Notes under the pieces: generated by a model
What the model was told of the DNA's origin: nothing
What the model saw: the letters and a program-made list of their open reading frames with translations, nothing else
Database searches by the model: none
Source: Gordonia liuliyuniae
GTDB lineage: Bacteria > Actinomycetota > Actinomycetes > Mycobacteriales > Mycobacteriaceae
Direction of reading: 5' to 3'
DNA length: 64,000 nucleotides
NCBI RefSeq assembly: GCF_021739025.1
Contig: NZ_JAKKOT010000003.1
Location: 434,001-498,000, forward strand
Position numbers and translations under genes: made by a program
In this document: positions 17,511-26,131 of the stretch, piece by piece
Numbering within the stretch: the stretch's first letter is position 1
How the letters are laid out: every line of letters begins with the position of its first letter

Positions 17511-18251
17511 ATGCCCAAGCCCACAAAGGGTGCCCGCCTCGGCGGGTCGGCCAGCCACCAGAAGGCGATCTTGGCGAACCTCGCCACGGCGCTCTTCGAG
17601 CACGGCCGCATCACCACCACCGAAGCGAAGGCCAAGCGGCTCCGTCCGTACGCCGAGAAGCTCATCACCCACGCGAAGGCAGGCGCGCTCGCCAACCGTC
17701 GCCAGGTGCTGAAGGACATCCGCGACAAGGATGTCGTTCACACGCTGTTCGCCGAGATCGGCCCGCACTTCGCCGAGCGCGATGGCGGCTACACGCGCAT
17801 CATCAAGACTCTGCCGCGCAAGGGCGACAACGCCCCCATGGCAGTGATCGAGCTGGTCCGCGAAGCCACCGCGTCGAACGAGGCCAACCGCGTCGCACGT
17901 GCCGCGGCGTCCAAGAAGAAGGCTGCCGAAGGCGACAACGTCGTCGAGGCCGTCGAGGCCGAGGCGACGGACGCACAGGTCGAGAACGCCGAAGCGGTCG
18001 CTGAGGCCGTCGACGACGTGTCGACCGCAGCTGTCGTCGCCGACGCCGACGCTCCGGCAGGCTCGCACGCTCCGATCGAGGGCGACGAGCAGCCGGAGGG
18101 CTTCCCGATCAAGGGCAACGCCCAGTCGAAGCTGTACCACCGCCCGGGCACTCGTTTCTACGAGTCGACCGTCGCGGAGATCTGGTTCGCCACTGAAGCG
18201 GACGCAGAGGCAGCAGGCTACTCGCTGCCGCCGTCGCAGCAGGAAGACTGA
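17511..18251 (+). CDS. rplQ: 50S ribosomal protein L17 with extended acidic tail
   Basis: The first 120 residues are L17 ([60 protein letters not shown] across its core). A further 125 residues follow: an Ala/Glu/Val-rich linker and then a small module with [19 protein letters not shown] and [14 protein letters not shown]. This module resembles the 'sunset domain'-like motif found in actinobacterial ribosomal proteins and other proteins; its role is unknown. AGGAGAG precedes the start. Confidence 0.95.
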   Translation: MPKPTKGARLGGSASHQKAILANLATALFEHGRITTTEAKAKRLRPYAEKLITHAKAGALANRRQVLKDIRDKDVVHTLFAEIGPHFAERDGGYTRIIKTLPRKGDNAPMAVIELVREATASNEANRVARAAASKKKAAEGDNVVEAVEAEATDAQVENAEAVAEAVDDVSTAAVVADADAPAGSHAPIEGDEQPEGFPIKGNAQSKLYHRPGTRFYESTVAEIWFATEADAEAAGYSLPPSQQED

Positions 18252-18264
18252 TCCTGCCAGACAC

Positions 18265-18305
18265 GGCACTGCCCGCCCCCGTCACCGACGAGGGCGGGCA
18301 GTGCC
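18265..18305 (+). terminator. Strong hairpin after rplQ
   Basis: GGCACTGCCCGCCC (18265-18278) pairs with GGGCGGGCAGTGCC (18292-18305), a perfect 14-bp stem with a 13-nt loop, 13 nt after the rplQ stop. It lacks a T tract. If it terminates the ribosomal operon, truA must be read through it or start from its own promoter. Confidence 0.7.
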
Positions 18306-18313
18306 GTCTCCGA

Positions 18314-19147
18314 TTGACGATCGGATACGACGGCACCGACTTCTCCGGTTGGGCGACCCAACCCGGCAGGCGCACCGTGTGCGAGACGATCGAGACCACT
18401 CTCGCGACCATTCTCCGCGCCCCGGTGCGACTGACGGTCGCGGGCCGAACAGACGCAGGCGTCCACGCGTCCGGTCAGGTGGCGCACTGTGACGTGCCCG
18501 TCGCCTCACTGGCGACCCGCTCGATCGACGGCGACCCGACCCGACTCGTCCGCAGGCTCGCCAAGATGCTTCCCGATGACGTCCGCGTCAAAGCCGTCGA
18601 CGCCGTCTCGGACGACTTCGACGCCCGCTTCGCGGCCCTCGCCCGCACCTACGAGTACCGACTGGCCGATGCCCGGTGGGGCGCCGAACCCACGCTGGCC
18701 CGCACCACCGCGGACTGGCCGCGCGCACTCGACGTCGACGCCATGAACGCGGCGTCCGCGAGACTGGTCGGCCTCAACGACTTCGCCGCCTTCTGTCGCT
18801 ACCGTCCCGGATCGACGACGATCCGCGAACTCCAGGCATTCACGTGGCGGCGCGACGAGCACGACGTCCTCATCGCGGTGGTCCGCGCCGACGCCTTCTG
18901 CTGGTCGATGGTCCGTTCCCTCGTCGGCGCGGTCGCCGTGGCCGGCGACGGGCGTCGCGACCTCGACTGGTGCGCGTCGCTGCTCACCGAGAAGACGCGT
19001 TCCGCGCAGGTGCCCGTCGCGCAGGCCCGCGGCCTGAGCCTCGTGCACGTCGCGTACCCGCCGCCCGAGGAATGGGCCGCACGTGCCGAACGCACGCGCG
19101 ACGTCCGCGACGAGGCCGACCTCGACGGCGGCTGCTGCGGCGACTGA
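18314..19147 (+). CDS. truA: tRNA pseudouridine(38-40) synthase
   Basis: TruA converts U38-U40 of the anticodon stem-loop to pseudouridine. The catalytic aspartate lies in AGRTDAGVHASGQVAHCDVP (residues about 41-60), and FAALARTYEYRL, DFAAFCRYR and VRADAFCWSMVRSLVGAV are family blocks. The start is unclear: the first strand (RLRLTIGYDGTDF) begins before TTG 18314, and no ATG or GTG exists in frame back to a stop at 18194. CTG 18254, with GGAAG 7 nt before it, would give a more complete N-terminus. The TTG coordinate is given as the conservative choice. Confidence 0.9.
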   Translation: MTIGYDGTDFSGWATQPGRRTVCETIETTLATILRAPVRLTVAGRTDAGVHASGQVAHCDVPVASLATRSIDGDPTRLVRRLAKMLPDDVRVKAVDAVSDDFDARFAALARTYEYRLADARWGAEPTLARTTADWPRALDVDAMNAASARLVGLNDFAAFCRYRPGSTTIRELQAFTWRRDEHDVLIAVVRADAFCWSMVRSLVGAVAVAGDGRRDLDWCASLLTEKTRSAQVPVAQARGLSLVHVAYPPPEEWAARAERTRDVRDEADLDGGCCGD

Positions 19148-19182
19148 ACTCCGCCCTGCCCGGTTGGCGGCCGGACCTGCCC

Positions 19183-21030
19183 TCACGCGCGATACAGTTC
19201 CGCGTACCGGCCGTCCGCGTCGACGAGTTCGACGTGCGAACCGGACTCGATGACCCGGCCGCCCTCGACGACGAGGATCCGGTCCGCGTCACGGATCGTC
19301 GCCAGCCGATGAGCGATCACGATCGCAGTGCGTCCGGCGAGCGCTTCGGACAACGCGAGTTGGACCTGCGCCTCGGACGTCGCATCCAGGTGTGCGGTCG
19401 CCTCGTCGAGGATCACCACGCGCGGACGGGCCAGCAGCACACGGGCGATCGTCAACCGTTGGCGTTCGCCGCCGGAGAAGCGGTAGCCGCGTTCGCCGAC
19501 GATCGTGTCGAGCCCGTCGGGGAGGGCCGCGATCACACCGTCGAGCCGAGCCCGGCGCAAGACCTCCCACAGCTCGTCGTCGCTCGCGTCCCGGCGGGCG
19601 AGACGGACGTTGGCCCGCACCGTGTCGTGGAACAGGTGTCCGTCCTGAGTCACCATGCCGACCGTCGCGTGCAACGATGCCGCGTCGAGTTCGCGCACGT
19701 CCACTCCACCGATGCGGACCGCTCCGGAGTCGACGTCGAACAGCCGGGGGATGAGACCGGCGATCGTCGACTTGCCCGCACCTGACGTACCGACCAGTGC
19801 GACCGTCTGCCCCGGCTCCACGGTGAACGACACGTCGTGCAGCACACGGCCGGCGGGTCGTGGATCGAGGACGGCGACCTCTTCCAGCGACGCCAGCGAG
19901 ATCTGCGCGGCCGACGGGTACGAGAACGAGACCCCGTCGAACTCAACCCCTACCGGGCCGGTCGGGGCGGGGCGGGCGTCCGCGCGGTCCCGGATGAGGG
20001 GTTCGAGGTCGAGGACCTCGAAGACCCGCTCGAAGCTCACGATCGCGCTCATCGCTTCCACCCGGGTGTTGGCGAGTGCGGTGAGCGGCGCGTACAGCCG
20101 GGTCAGCAACATGGCCAACGACACGATCGTGCCCGTCTGAATCTGCCCGTGAAGAGCGAGCACACCGCCGATCCCGTAGACGAGCGCCAACGCCAGCGCG
20201 GACACCAGCATCAGGGCGAGATAGAAGACCTCCTGCACCATCGCCGATCGCACACCGATGTCGCGGACACTGCCCGCCCGCTCGGCGAACTCGGTGGACT
20301 CGCGATCCGCGCCGCCGAACAACTTGATCAACGTCGCTCCCGGGGCGCTGAAGCGTTCGGTCATGCGATCGCCCATCGCCGCGTTGTGCCCGGCGCGCGT
20401 CCGCTGCATCTGGGCGAGGCGAGCGCCGAAGCGTCGCGCGGGCCACAGGAAGATCGGCAGGAGGATCAACGTCGCGAGGGTGATCGGCCAGGACAGGCTC
20501 AGCATCGCGACCAGGGCCAGCAGCAGTGTGACGGTGTTGCTGATGACGCCCGAGAAGGCATCGCTGAACGCCCGTTGCGCGCCGATCACGTCGTTGTTCA
20601 GTCGGCTCACCAGCGCGCCCGTCCGGGTGCGACTGAAGAAGGCGACCGGCATCGTCTGAACGTGGTCGTAGACGGCGGTCCGCAAATCGTAGATCAGATG
20701 CTCGCCGATCGTCGCCGACAGCCAGCGCTGGACGACCCCGAACCCGGCTTCGGCGACGGCGACCACCGCGATGACCGACGCCAGCCACACGACGACCGAC
20801 ACCGACGCCGAGCGCGTGATCGCGTCGATGACGCGGCCCGCGAGCAGCGGCGTCGCGACGGTCAGGATCGCGATCACCACACTGACCACCGCGAATCCGG
20901 CGAGCCGGCGCCGGTGCGGTGCGGCGAACCGCGCGATCCGTCGTAGCAGCGCCGGGTCGATCCGGCCGCGGTCGGTGGTCGCGTTCATCGCCGCGTGCAT
21001 CGTTGTCCATGCCGTCGTCTCCATGCTCAT
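19183..21030 (-). CDS. ABC exporter, fused permease and ATPase
   Basis: About 615 residues in one half-transporter: six transmembrane helices in the first 320 residues (with SRTRTGALVSRLNNDV, an intracellular coupling region), then an ATPase domain with Walker A GTSGAGKST, Q-loop in MVTQDGHLFHD, signature FSGGERQR, Walker B VVILDEATAHLD and the H-loop IVIAHRLATI. It works as a dimer exporting lipids, drugs or peptides. ATG 21030 is chosen because a MerR-type dyad covers ATG 21048; with MerR-type promoter spacing, transcription would begin near 21030, giving a leaderless message. Divergence from the SoxR-like gene suggests redox- or drug-responsive control. Confidence 0.85.
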   Translation of the reverse strand: MSMETTAWTTMHAAMNATTDRGRIDPALLRRIARFAAPHRRRLAGFAVVSVVIAILTVATPLLAGRVIDAITRSASVSVVVWLASVIAVVAVAEAGFGVVQRWLSATIGEHLIYDLRTAVYDHVQTMPVAFFSRTRTGALVSRLNNDVIGAQRAFSDAFSGVISNTVTLLLALVAMLSLSWPITLATLILLPIFLWPARRFGARLAQMQRTRAGHNAAMGDRMTERFSAPGATLIKLFGGADRESTEFAERAGSVRDIGVRSAMVQEVFYLALMLVSALALALVYGIGGVLALHGQIQTGTIVSLAMLLTRLYAPLTALANTRVEAMSAIVSFERVFEVLDLEPLIRDRADARPAPTGPVGVEFDGVSFSYPSAAQISLASLEEVAVLDPRPAGRVLHDVSFTVEPGQTVALVGTSGAGKSTIAGLIPRLFDVDSGAVRIGGVDVRELDAASLHATVGMVTQDGHLFHDTVRANVRLARRDASDDELWEVLRRARLDGVIAALPDGLDTIVGERGYRFSGGERQRLTIARVLLARPRVVILDEATAHLDATSEAQVQLALSEALAGRTAIVIAHRLATIRDADRILVVEGGRVIESGSHVELVDADGRYAELYRA

Positions 21031-21044
21031 GACTCGAGCTTGAA

Positions 21045-21064
21045 ACATCAACTAAGGTTTAGGT
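21045..21064. promoter_or_regulatory. MerR-type operator between ABC exporter and soxR-like gene
   Basis: The imperfect 20-bp dyad AC-N1-T-N1-AAC-N4-GTT-N1-A-N1-GT lies between TTGAAA (plus, 21040-21045) and TTGACC (minus, 21067-21062). Each hexamer faces a weak -10 at a 19-bp spacing, the long spacing typical of MerR-activated promoters. Confidence 0.55.
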
Positions 21065-21095
21065 CAAGTCCTCGTCTCGGAAAGGTGTATCGCTG

Positions 21096-21554
21096 ATGAC
21101 CGATCGGCCCGCGTGGAACAGCCGGGAGCTGACCGTCGGCGAACTGTCCGCGCGCAGCGGCGTCGCCGTCTCGGCGCTTCACTTCTACGAGAGGGAGGGG
21201 CTGATCGACGCACGTCGGACGAGTGGCAACCAGCGGCGATACCGGCGCGACACGCTGCGTCGGGTGGCTCTGATCAGGATCGCGCAGCGCGTCGGCATTC
21301 CACTGGCCGACATCCGCGACGCGCTGGCGCGACTGCCGGAGGGGCGCACGCCGACGGCTCGCGATTGGACGCGGCTGTCGGAGGGGTGGCGCGACGAACT
21401 CGATCAACGGATTCACCGGCTGCAGCAGTTGCGTGACGACTTCAACGGGTGCATCGGCTGCGGCTGCCTGTCCCTGGAACGGTGCGCGTTGGCGAATCCG
21501 CACGACGAGTACGGGCGTCACGGCGACGGTCCGCGACGTCTCCTCGAATCGTGA
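21096..21554 (+). CDS. soxR: SoxR-like MerR-family redox sensor
   Basis: A 152-residue MerR regulator. The N-terminal winged helix ([21 protein letters not shown]) is followed by a dimerisation helix and the [2Fe-2S] motif C-X2-C-X1-C-X5-C in [12 protein letters not shown], diagnostic of SoxR. SoxR proteins sense redox-cycling compounds and in actinobacteria usually control exporters and quinone-modifying enzymes, which fits the divergent ABC exporter. GGAAAGG lies about 11 nt before the ATG. Confidence 0.9.
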   Translation: MTDRPAWNSRELTVGELSARSGVAVSALHFYEREGLIDARRTSGNQRRYRRDTLRRVALIRIAQRVGIPLADIRDALARLPEGRTPTARDWTRLSEGWRDELDQRIHRLQQLRDDFNGCIGCGCLSLERCALANPHDEYGRHGDGPRRLLES

Positions 21555-21652
21555 TGCTGGGTGGTACGAGTGAGACGGGCGTGCGATTGCTCGCGCGCCC
21601 GTCTCGTGGGGTGGAGAGGCTGGGAGGGAGTCTTACGCCACCGTTCGGGATA

Positions 21653-21671
21653 TCGTTCGTATCTAGAACGA
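21653..21671. promoter_or_regulatory. Palindrome upstream of tetR
   Basis: TCGTTC (21653-21658) and GAACGA (21666-21671) are perfect half-sites around a 7-nt centre, 55 bp upstream of the tetR GTG. It is a likely autoregulatory operator. Confidence 0.55.
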
Positions 21672-21725
21672 AACATAAGCTACTGTCGGGTACCTAGTCA
21701 AGCAGTGGAGTCGGTGGAGGGTGCA

Positions 21726-22319
21726 GTGTCGCGAACGGTCGGCGGGGGCAGGCCCCGGGACGGTCGGATCGATGACGCGGTCCTCGACGCGGCGCGCGAA
21801 CTGCTCAGCGAGGTCGGCTACAACGGGCTGACGCTCACCGAGGTCGCGGCGCGTGCAGGCACGTCGGTTCCGGCGATTCGTCGACGGTGGCCGGGCAAGG
21901 CGCATCTGGTCCATCACGTGGTGTTCCCGACCGCGGTGGCGGTGCCGCCGCGGAATCCGACCGCGACGCTCGCCGACGAAGTCGAGGCGATCGTCGACGC
22001 CTGTGCCGCGATCTTCTCCGATTCGGCCATGCGCCGGGCCATCCTCGGGCTGATCAGCGACCTGGGGCCGCAGGCGGACGTCAAGGCGCAGCTCACCGAC
22101 GAACTCCGCGACATCGTCTGGCCGGACCTGACCGAGCGGCTGCAGGACGCTGCCGCTCGCGACGGCGTCGAGGTGTCGGAGGATCCGACCATGGTCATCG
22201 AGGTCGCCTTCGGCGGAACCCTCGCCGCGGTGCTCCTGCGGCGCAACGAGCGACTCGACGACGCGTGGCGCGACTCGATGCGGCGGACCCTACACGCGGT
22301 TCTCGCGGCTCGCGTGTGA
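21726..22319 (+). CDS. TetR-family transcriptional regulator
   Basis: About 197 residues from GTG 21726, preceded by GGAGGG. The N-terminal helix-turn-helix reads LLSEVGYNGLTLTEVAARAG and TSVPAIRRRWPGKAHLV; the C-terminal ligand-binding domain resembles the TetR_C_11 group (ISDLGPQADVKAQL). It converges with the lysR gene 3 bp away and has no obvious target gene beside it, so autoregulation or distant targets are likely. Earlier in-frame starts at 21561-21714 lack a ribosome binding site of similar quality. Confidence 0.85.
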   Translation: MSRTVGGGRPRDGRIDDAVLDAARELLSEVGYNGLTLTEVAARAGTSVPAIRRRWPGKAHLVHHVVFPTAVAVPPRNPTATLADEVEAIVDACAAIFSDSAMRRAILGLISDLGPQADVKAQLTDELRDIVWPDLTERLQDAAARDGVEVSEDPTMVIEVAFGGTLAAVLLRRNERLDDAWRDSMRRTLHAVLAARV

Positions 22320-22322
22320 CTC

Positions 22323-23189
22323 TCACATGCGGCGGAACCCGTTCGAGAGTTCGGTGAGCAGTTCGGCGACGAGTTCGTTGGGTGTCGCGTCCACGCGGAG
22401 CACTGCCGATACCGGGAGCGTGAAGTTCAGACTGCGTCGGCACGCGATACCGGGCTGCAGCGGATCCTCGTAGAGGAGAGTCCACGCAGTCGGATGGTTG
22501 ATGAGCTCGAACGCGACGGAGTGGCCCTCGCGGATCTCCGGACCGTAGGTGACCTCGGCGTCCGCGCGCACGAACGCGCGGTCGACGAGTCGATGCAGCA
22601 GTACTTGGCGGTCCGCGGGCGGCAGGATCAGCGGGTAGGAGGCGAGGTCGGCGGGGCTGGGCGCCTGCCCGCCTGCCGCCAGCGGATGGCGGGAGCTGAA
22701 CGCGATGACCGGCTGGTCCACCCAGAGCGGATCGAGGTACAGGCCGTCCCGGTCGACGCTGCCGCGGATCAGTGCGAGGTCGGCCTCACCGGACGCGACG
22801 GCATCGATGCGCTGAGTGAACGGTTTGATCAGGAAGTCGATCTCGGCCTCCGGATTGCGTTCGCGGACCGCCGACACCGCGGTCAGCGCGGCGCCGGCGA
22901 ACGACATGTTGGCGGCGATGCGGACACGGTCCGGTCGCGGGGACGTCGCGGCGATCGCGTCGTCGCGCAGCGCGAGCAGATCTCGCGCGTAGGGGACGAG
23001 CGTCTCGCCCGCTTCGGTGAGTCGGACGCGTCGCTGCGAACGGTCGAAGAGTTCGGTCGCCAACTCACGTTCGAGGGCCGCCACCTGGTGGCTGATGGCC
23101 GACTGCGAGACGAAGCACCGGTGCGCTGCACGGGAGAACCCACCGGTCTCGGCGACCGCGACCACATACTCGAGCTGACGAAACTCCAT
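22323..23189 (-). CDS. LysR-family transcriptional regulator
   Basis: A 288-residue LysR protein with the N-terminal HTH MEFRQLEYVVAVAETGGFSRA and CFVSQSAISHQVAALEREL, and a periplasmic-binding-like effector domain. It is divergent from the type II NADH dehydrogenase gene, the arrangement in which LysR regulators commonly control their neighbour. A TTCTAT-GA-ATAGAA palindrome sits 7 nt before its start codon, suggesting autorepression. Confidence 0.9.
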   Translation of the reverse strand: MEFRQLEYVVAVAETGGFSRAAHRCFVSQSAISHQVAALERELATELFDRSQRRVRLTEAGETLVPYARDLLALRDDAIAATSPRPDRVRIAANMSFAGAALTAVSAVRERNPEAEIDFLIKPFTQRIDAVASGEADLALIRGSVDRDGLYLDPLWVDQPVIAFSSRHPLAAGGQAPSPADLASYPLILPPADRQVLLHRLVDRAFVRADAEVTYGPEIREGHSVAFELINHPTAWTLLYEDPLQPGIACRRSLNFTLPVSAVLRVDATPNELVAELLTELSNGFRRM

Positions 23190-23196
23190 TCCAGCA

Positions 23197-23210
23197 TTCT
23201 ATGAATAGAA
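23197..23210. promoter_or_regulatory. LysR operator candidate
   Basis: TTCTAT-GA-ATAGAA, a perfect 6-bp inverted repeat with a 2-nt centre in the 125-bp divergent region between lysR and ndh. It contains a T-N11-A-like core. Confidence 0.55.
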
Positions 23211-23314
23211 CAGATCGTAAGTACAAGAGAATGCCTGTTCGCTGACCTTGTTGATCGATCTGAGTTCTAGCAACCTGGTGGGAGAGGCACACCGACTCGA
23301 GAGGAGCAGGGAAC

Positions 23315-24586
23315 ATGCGCAGGACCGACGTGGTGATCATCGGATCGGGTTTCGGCGGGCTCGCCGTCGCGAAGCGTCTGGCGAAGTCGAAGATCGACAC
23401 GCTGCTGATCTCGGCGACCGACGAGCACCTGTTCCAGCCGCTGCTGTATCAAGTGGCGACCGGAGTGTTGCCGACCGAGGAGATCGCGCCGAACATCGGC
23501 GACGTCCTCGAGTCCAAAGAGTCCGTGTCGGTGGTCCGCGGGTACGTGACCGACATCGACGTCGATCGCAAGGTCGTCACCTACCGCACCGACGACGGTG
23601 ACGAGCAGGTCGGCTACGACCGTCTCGTCGCCGCTGCCGGCGTCGCGCAGGGATACTTCGGGCACGACGAGTGGGCCGACCGCACATTCTCGTTGAAGTC
23701 GCTCGACGACGCCGTCGCCTTGCGCGCCCACTTGCTCGAGTGCTTTGCCGCGCCCGCCGACGACGCCGAGGCGCACACCTTCGTGGTGGTCGGCGGCGGT
23801 GCGACCGGCGTCGAGATCGCCGGGCAGATCCGCGAGTTGAGCACCCGCCACTTCACCGAGGTGCCCGCCGTCGTCTATCTCGTCGAGGGCGCGGGCGACC
23901 TGCTTCCCGTGTACGGCGGCAAGCTGTCGGCGTTCGCCCGAAAGACGTTGGAGAAGACGGGCATCGAGGTTCTCACCGACACCTTCGTCACCGATATCGA
24001 CGGCGTCGAGGTCACCGTCCACAGCGGCGACGAGGATCGCGTGTTGCGCGCGGCGACCATCGTGTGGTCCGCGGGTGTGCAGGCGACCGGACTGGCCGGA
24101 GTCCTCGCCGAGGTGACGGGCTGCGCCACCGATCGCGCGGGCCGACTTCTGATCGACGACGACCTCACGGTCGGCGACCGGGACGACGTCTTCGCCATCG
24201 GTGACATGACGAGCCTGAAGGGCTACCCGGGGCAGAGCCCGGTCGCCATGCAGCAGGGCCGTCACGTCGCCGACGTGATCCGCGGGAAGAAGGCCGCGGG
24301 CACCGAGTTCGTCTACCTGGACAAGGGCAGCATGGCCGTCGTCAACCGGCACAACGCTGTCGTCGACGCTCCGTTCGGCATCAAGCTGACCGGCGTGCTC
24401 GGCTGGTTCACCTGGTTGGCCGTCCACCTGTTCTACCTGGTCGGATTCCGGAACCGGGTGGCCGCGATCGCCTCCTGGTTCAAGGCCTTCGCCGGCCGTG
24501 CCAGGCCCGGCTTCGCCCAGGTCGCGGCGGCCGCGCCGGCGAGCGAGTCGCCCCGCCGGCCGCGTGGCGCAGAGAGAGCCGCCTGA
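23315..24586 (+). CDS. ndh: Type II NADH dehydrogenase (NDH-2)
   Basis: A 423-residue single-subunit, non-proton-pumping NADH:quinone oxidoreductase. It has an N-terminal FAD site (VVIIGSGFGGLAVAKRL), NADH site (FVVVGGGATGVEIAGQI), the quinone-site region with SPVAMQQGRHVAD, and a C-terminal membrane-anchoring helix pair around GVLGWFTWLAVHLFYLVGF. It is somewhat shorter than M. tuberculosis Ndh (463). AGGAGCAGG precedes the ATG. The divergent LysR gene probably adjusts its expression. Confidence 0.92.
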   Translation: MRRTDVVIIGSGFGGLAVAKRLAKSKIDTLLISATDEHLFQPLLYQVATGVLPTEEIAPNIGDVLESKESVSVVRGYVTDIDVDRKVVTYRTDDGDEQVGYDRLVAAAGVAQGYFGHDEWADRTFSLKSLDDAVALRAHLLECFAAPADDAEAHTFVVVGGGATGVEIAGQIRELSTRHFTEVPAVVYLVEGAGDLLPVYGGKLSAFARKTLEKTGIEVLTDTFVTDIDGVEVTVHSGDEDRVLRAATIVWSAGVQATGLAGVLAEVTGCATDRAGRLLIDDDLTVGDRDDVFAIGDMTSLKGYPGQSPVAMQQGRHVADVIRGKKAAGTEFVYLDKGSMAVVNRHNAVVDAPFGIKLTGVLGWFTWLAVHLFYLVGFRNRVAAIASWFKAFAGRARPGFAQVAAAAPASESPRRPRGAERAA

Positions 24587-24609
24587 GGTCAGCCGCTCTC
24601 GTGCCGCAT

Positions 24610-24642
24610 GGCCTGGAGGTCGCCCCGATGCGTCTCCAGGCC
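24610..24642. terminator. Hairpin between convergent ndh and espI-like genes
   Basis: GGCCTGGAG (24610-24618) pairs with CTCCAGGCC (24634-24642) around a 15-nt loop. It lies in the 72-bp gap and could serve both strands. Confidence 0.6.
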
Positions 24643-24658
24643 GCTGCACGTCGCCGCC

Positions 24659-25999
24659 TCACCCCTCGAAAGGCGGATGACGTCGCAGCACGGTGCCGCC
24701 GAAGTCGTCGGCGATCGTCGCGGCCAGTTCGACGAAGGCTCGACGAGTGCGCTTGCCGAGAAGTTCGAGATCGATGTCGGCGCCTTCCGCGAGATGATCG
24801 TCGAACGAGATCTCGTGGACGGCGCGGCAGCGCGTCAGGAAATGCCTGGTCAGGTCGTCGACGTCGATCGACGACGCACCCGGTCGTGCAGAACTGAGGA
24901 CGACGACGCTGCGCGCGATCAGGTGCCCGAACCCGTGGCCGCCGAGCCAGTCGAGGGTGGCGCCTGCGCTGCGTGCTCCGTCGAGCGCAGGCGAGCTGAC
25001 CAGAACGATCGCGTCGGCGAGATCGAGTACACCGCGCATCGCGCTGTGACTCATACCGGTGCCGCAGTCGGTCAGAATGATGTTGTAGAACCGCTGCAGG
25101 ATCGACATGACCCCGCGGTACTCGTCCTCGTCGAACGCTTCAGCGGCGGCCGGATCCCGCTCGGACGCCAGGACTTCCAGTCGGCTCGGCGCCTGCGAGG
25201 TATGGGCGCGAACGTCCGAGTAGCGGGCGACGACGGGGTCGGCCAGCAGGTCCCGGACGGTGGACTGCGTCTGTAGTGGCACGCGTTGGGCGAGCGTGCC
25301 GAGATCGGGGTTGGCGTCCACCGCGATCACCCGGTCGCCGCGCAGCGAGGCGAACGTCGAACCCAGCCCGATCGTCGTGGTGGTTTTGCCGACGCCGCCT
25401 TTGAGCGAGAGCACGGCGATCCGGTAGTCGCCGCGGACCGGTTGGCGGACGTGGTCGAGCAGGTCACGGTATTCCAGTTCCGCCGACGACTCGCCGGGGT
25501 TCACGGCACCCCCGCTCAACGTGTGGACGGCTCGGCGCCAACCTCGGACCGGCGGGCGTCGTGCCTTGCGGATCAACCCGACCTCGTCGAGCGCGGGACC
25601 CGACCGCTGCCCGGACGGTCGGGGCTGAACGGGCCGCTGTCGCAGGGGCGGTGGCTGAGCGGGTTGTCGCGGGGCGGACTGGGGCGGGGAGGACTGGGAC
25701 GGGGAGGGTTGGGGCGGGACGGGTTGGGGTGCAGGACGGTAGACCGGTGTCGGCGCGGCTGCCTGCTGCGGCCCCACGCCGTGCTGGGCGAGTGGCGGTC
25801 GCGGGGGGACCGCAGGTGTGGGCGGCGGCACGATCCCCGACAGGTCGACTTCGCCGACCGGTGCGTCGTCGGCGTCGTCGACCTGCCCGGGTCGTGGTCC
25901 GACCAGCTGTGGTCCGACCAGCGGTGGTCCGACCAGCCACGGCGGAGTGTCGGCGTCGTACGGGCCGGTGCCGCCGGGCGTGGCGATGTCGGTGGTCAT
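24659..25999 (-). CDS. EspI-like ESX-associated MinD/ParA ATPase
   Basis: A 446-residue protein with two halves. Residues 1-170 are Pro/Gln/Arg-rich and disordered, with a WLVGP-PLVGP-QLVGP repeat near residues 20-35 encoded by three 15-bp units (25894-25938). Residues about 195-440 form a ParA/MinD ATPase: deviant Walker A in LSLKGGVGKTTTTIGLG, VIAVDANPDLGTLAQRV, and IILTDCGTGMSHSAM. This plan matches EspI of mycobacterial ESX-1 loci, which regulates ESX-1 in response to ATP. ATG 25999 is chosen because the upstream open frame is only antisense of the PDHVN repeat. Divergent from the secretion-substrate operon. Confidence 0.82.
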   Translation of the reverse strand: MTTDIATPGGTGPYDADTPPWLVGPPLVGPQLVGPRPGQVDDADDAPVGEVDLSGIVPPPTPAVPPRPPLAQHGVGPQQAAAPTPVYRPAPQPVPPQPSPSQSSPPQSAPRQPAQPPPLRQRPVQPRPSGQRSGPALDEVGLIRKARRPPVRGWRRAVHTLSGGAVNPGESSAELEYRDLLDHVRQPVRGDYRIAVLSLKGGVGKTTTTIGLGSTFASLRGDRVIAVDANPDLGTLAQRVPLQTQSTVRDLLADPVVARYSDVRAHTSQAPSRLEVLASERDPAAAEAFDEDEYRGVMSILQRFYNIILTDCGTGMSHSAMRGVLDLADAIVLVSSPALDGARSAGATLDWLGGHGFGHLIARSVVVLSSARPGASSIDVDDLTRHFLTRCRAVHEISFDDHLAEGADIDLELLGKRTRRAFVELAATIADDFGGTVLRRHPPFEG

Positions 26000-26131
26000 G
26001 GCGGGTCCCTTCGCTGCGGCTGGGTGAGCGTGCTCTGACGCGGTGGAGCCGAACGCTACGCCTGCCGTCAGGCGACTCGCCCGAAAGAAGATCGATGGAA
26101 CCGAAAGCGGTCGGCGTGCGTCTGACCTTTC
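26000..26131. promoter_or_regulatory. Divergent promoter region of the ESX substrate island
   Basis: A 132-bp gap between divergent espI-like and substrate genes; it must hold promoters for both. No clear hexamers or operator could be assigned. Confidence 0.4.
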
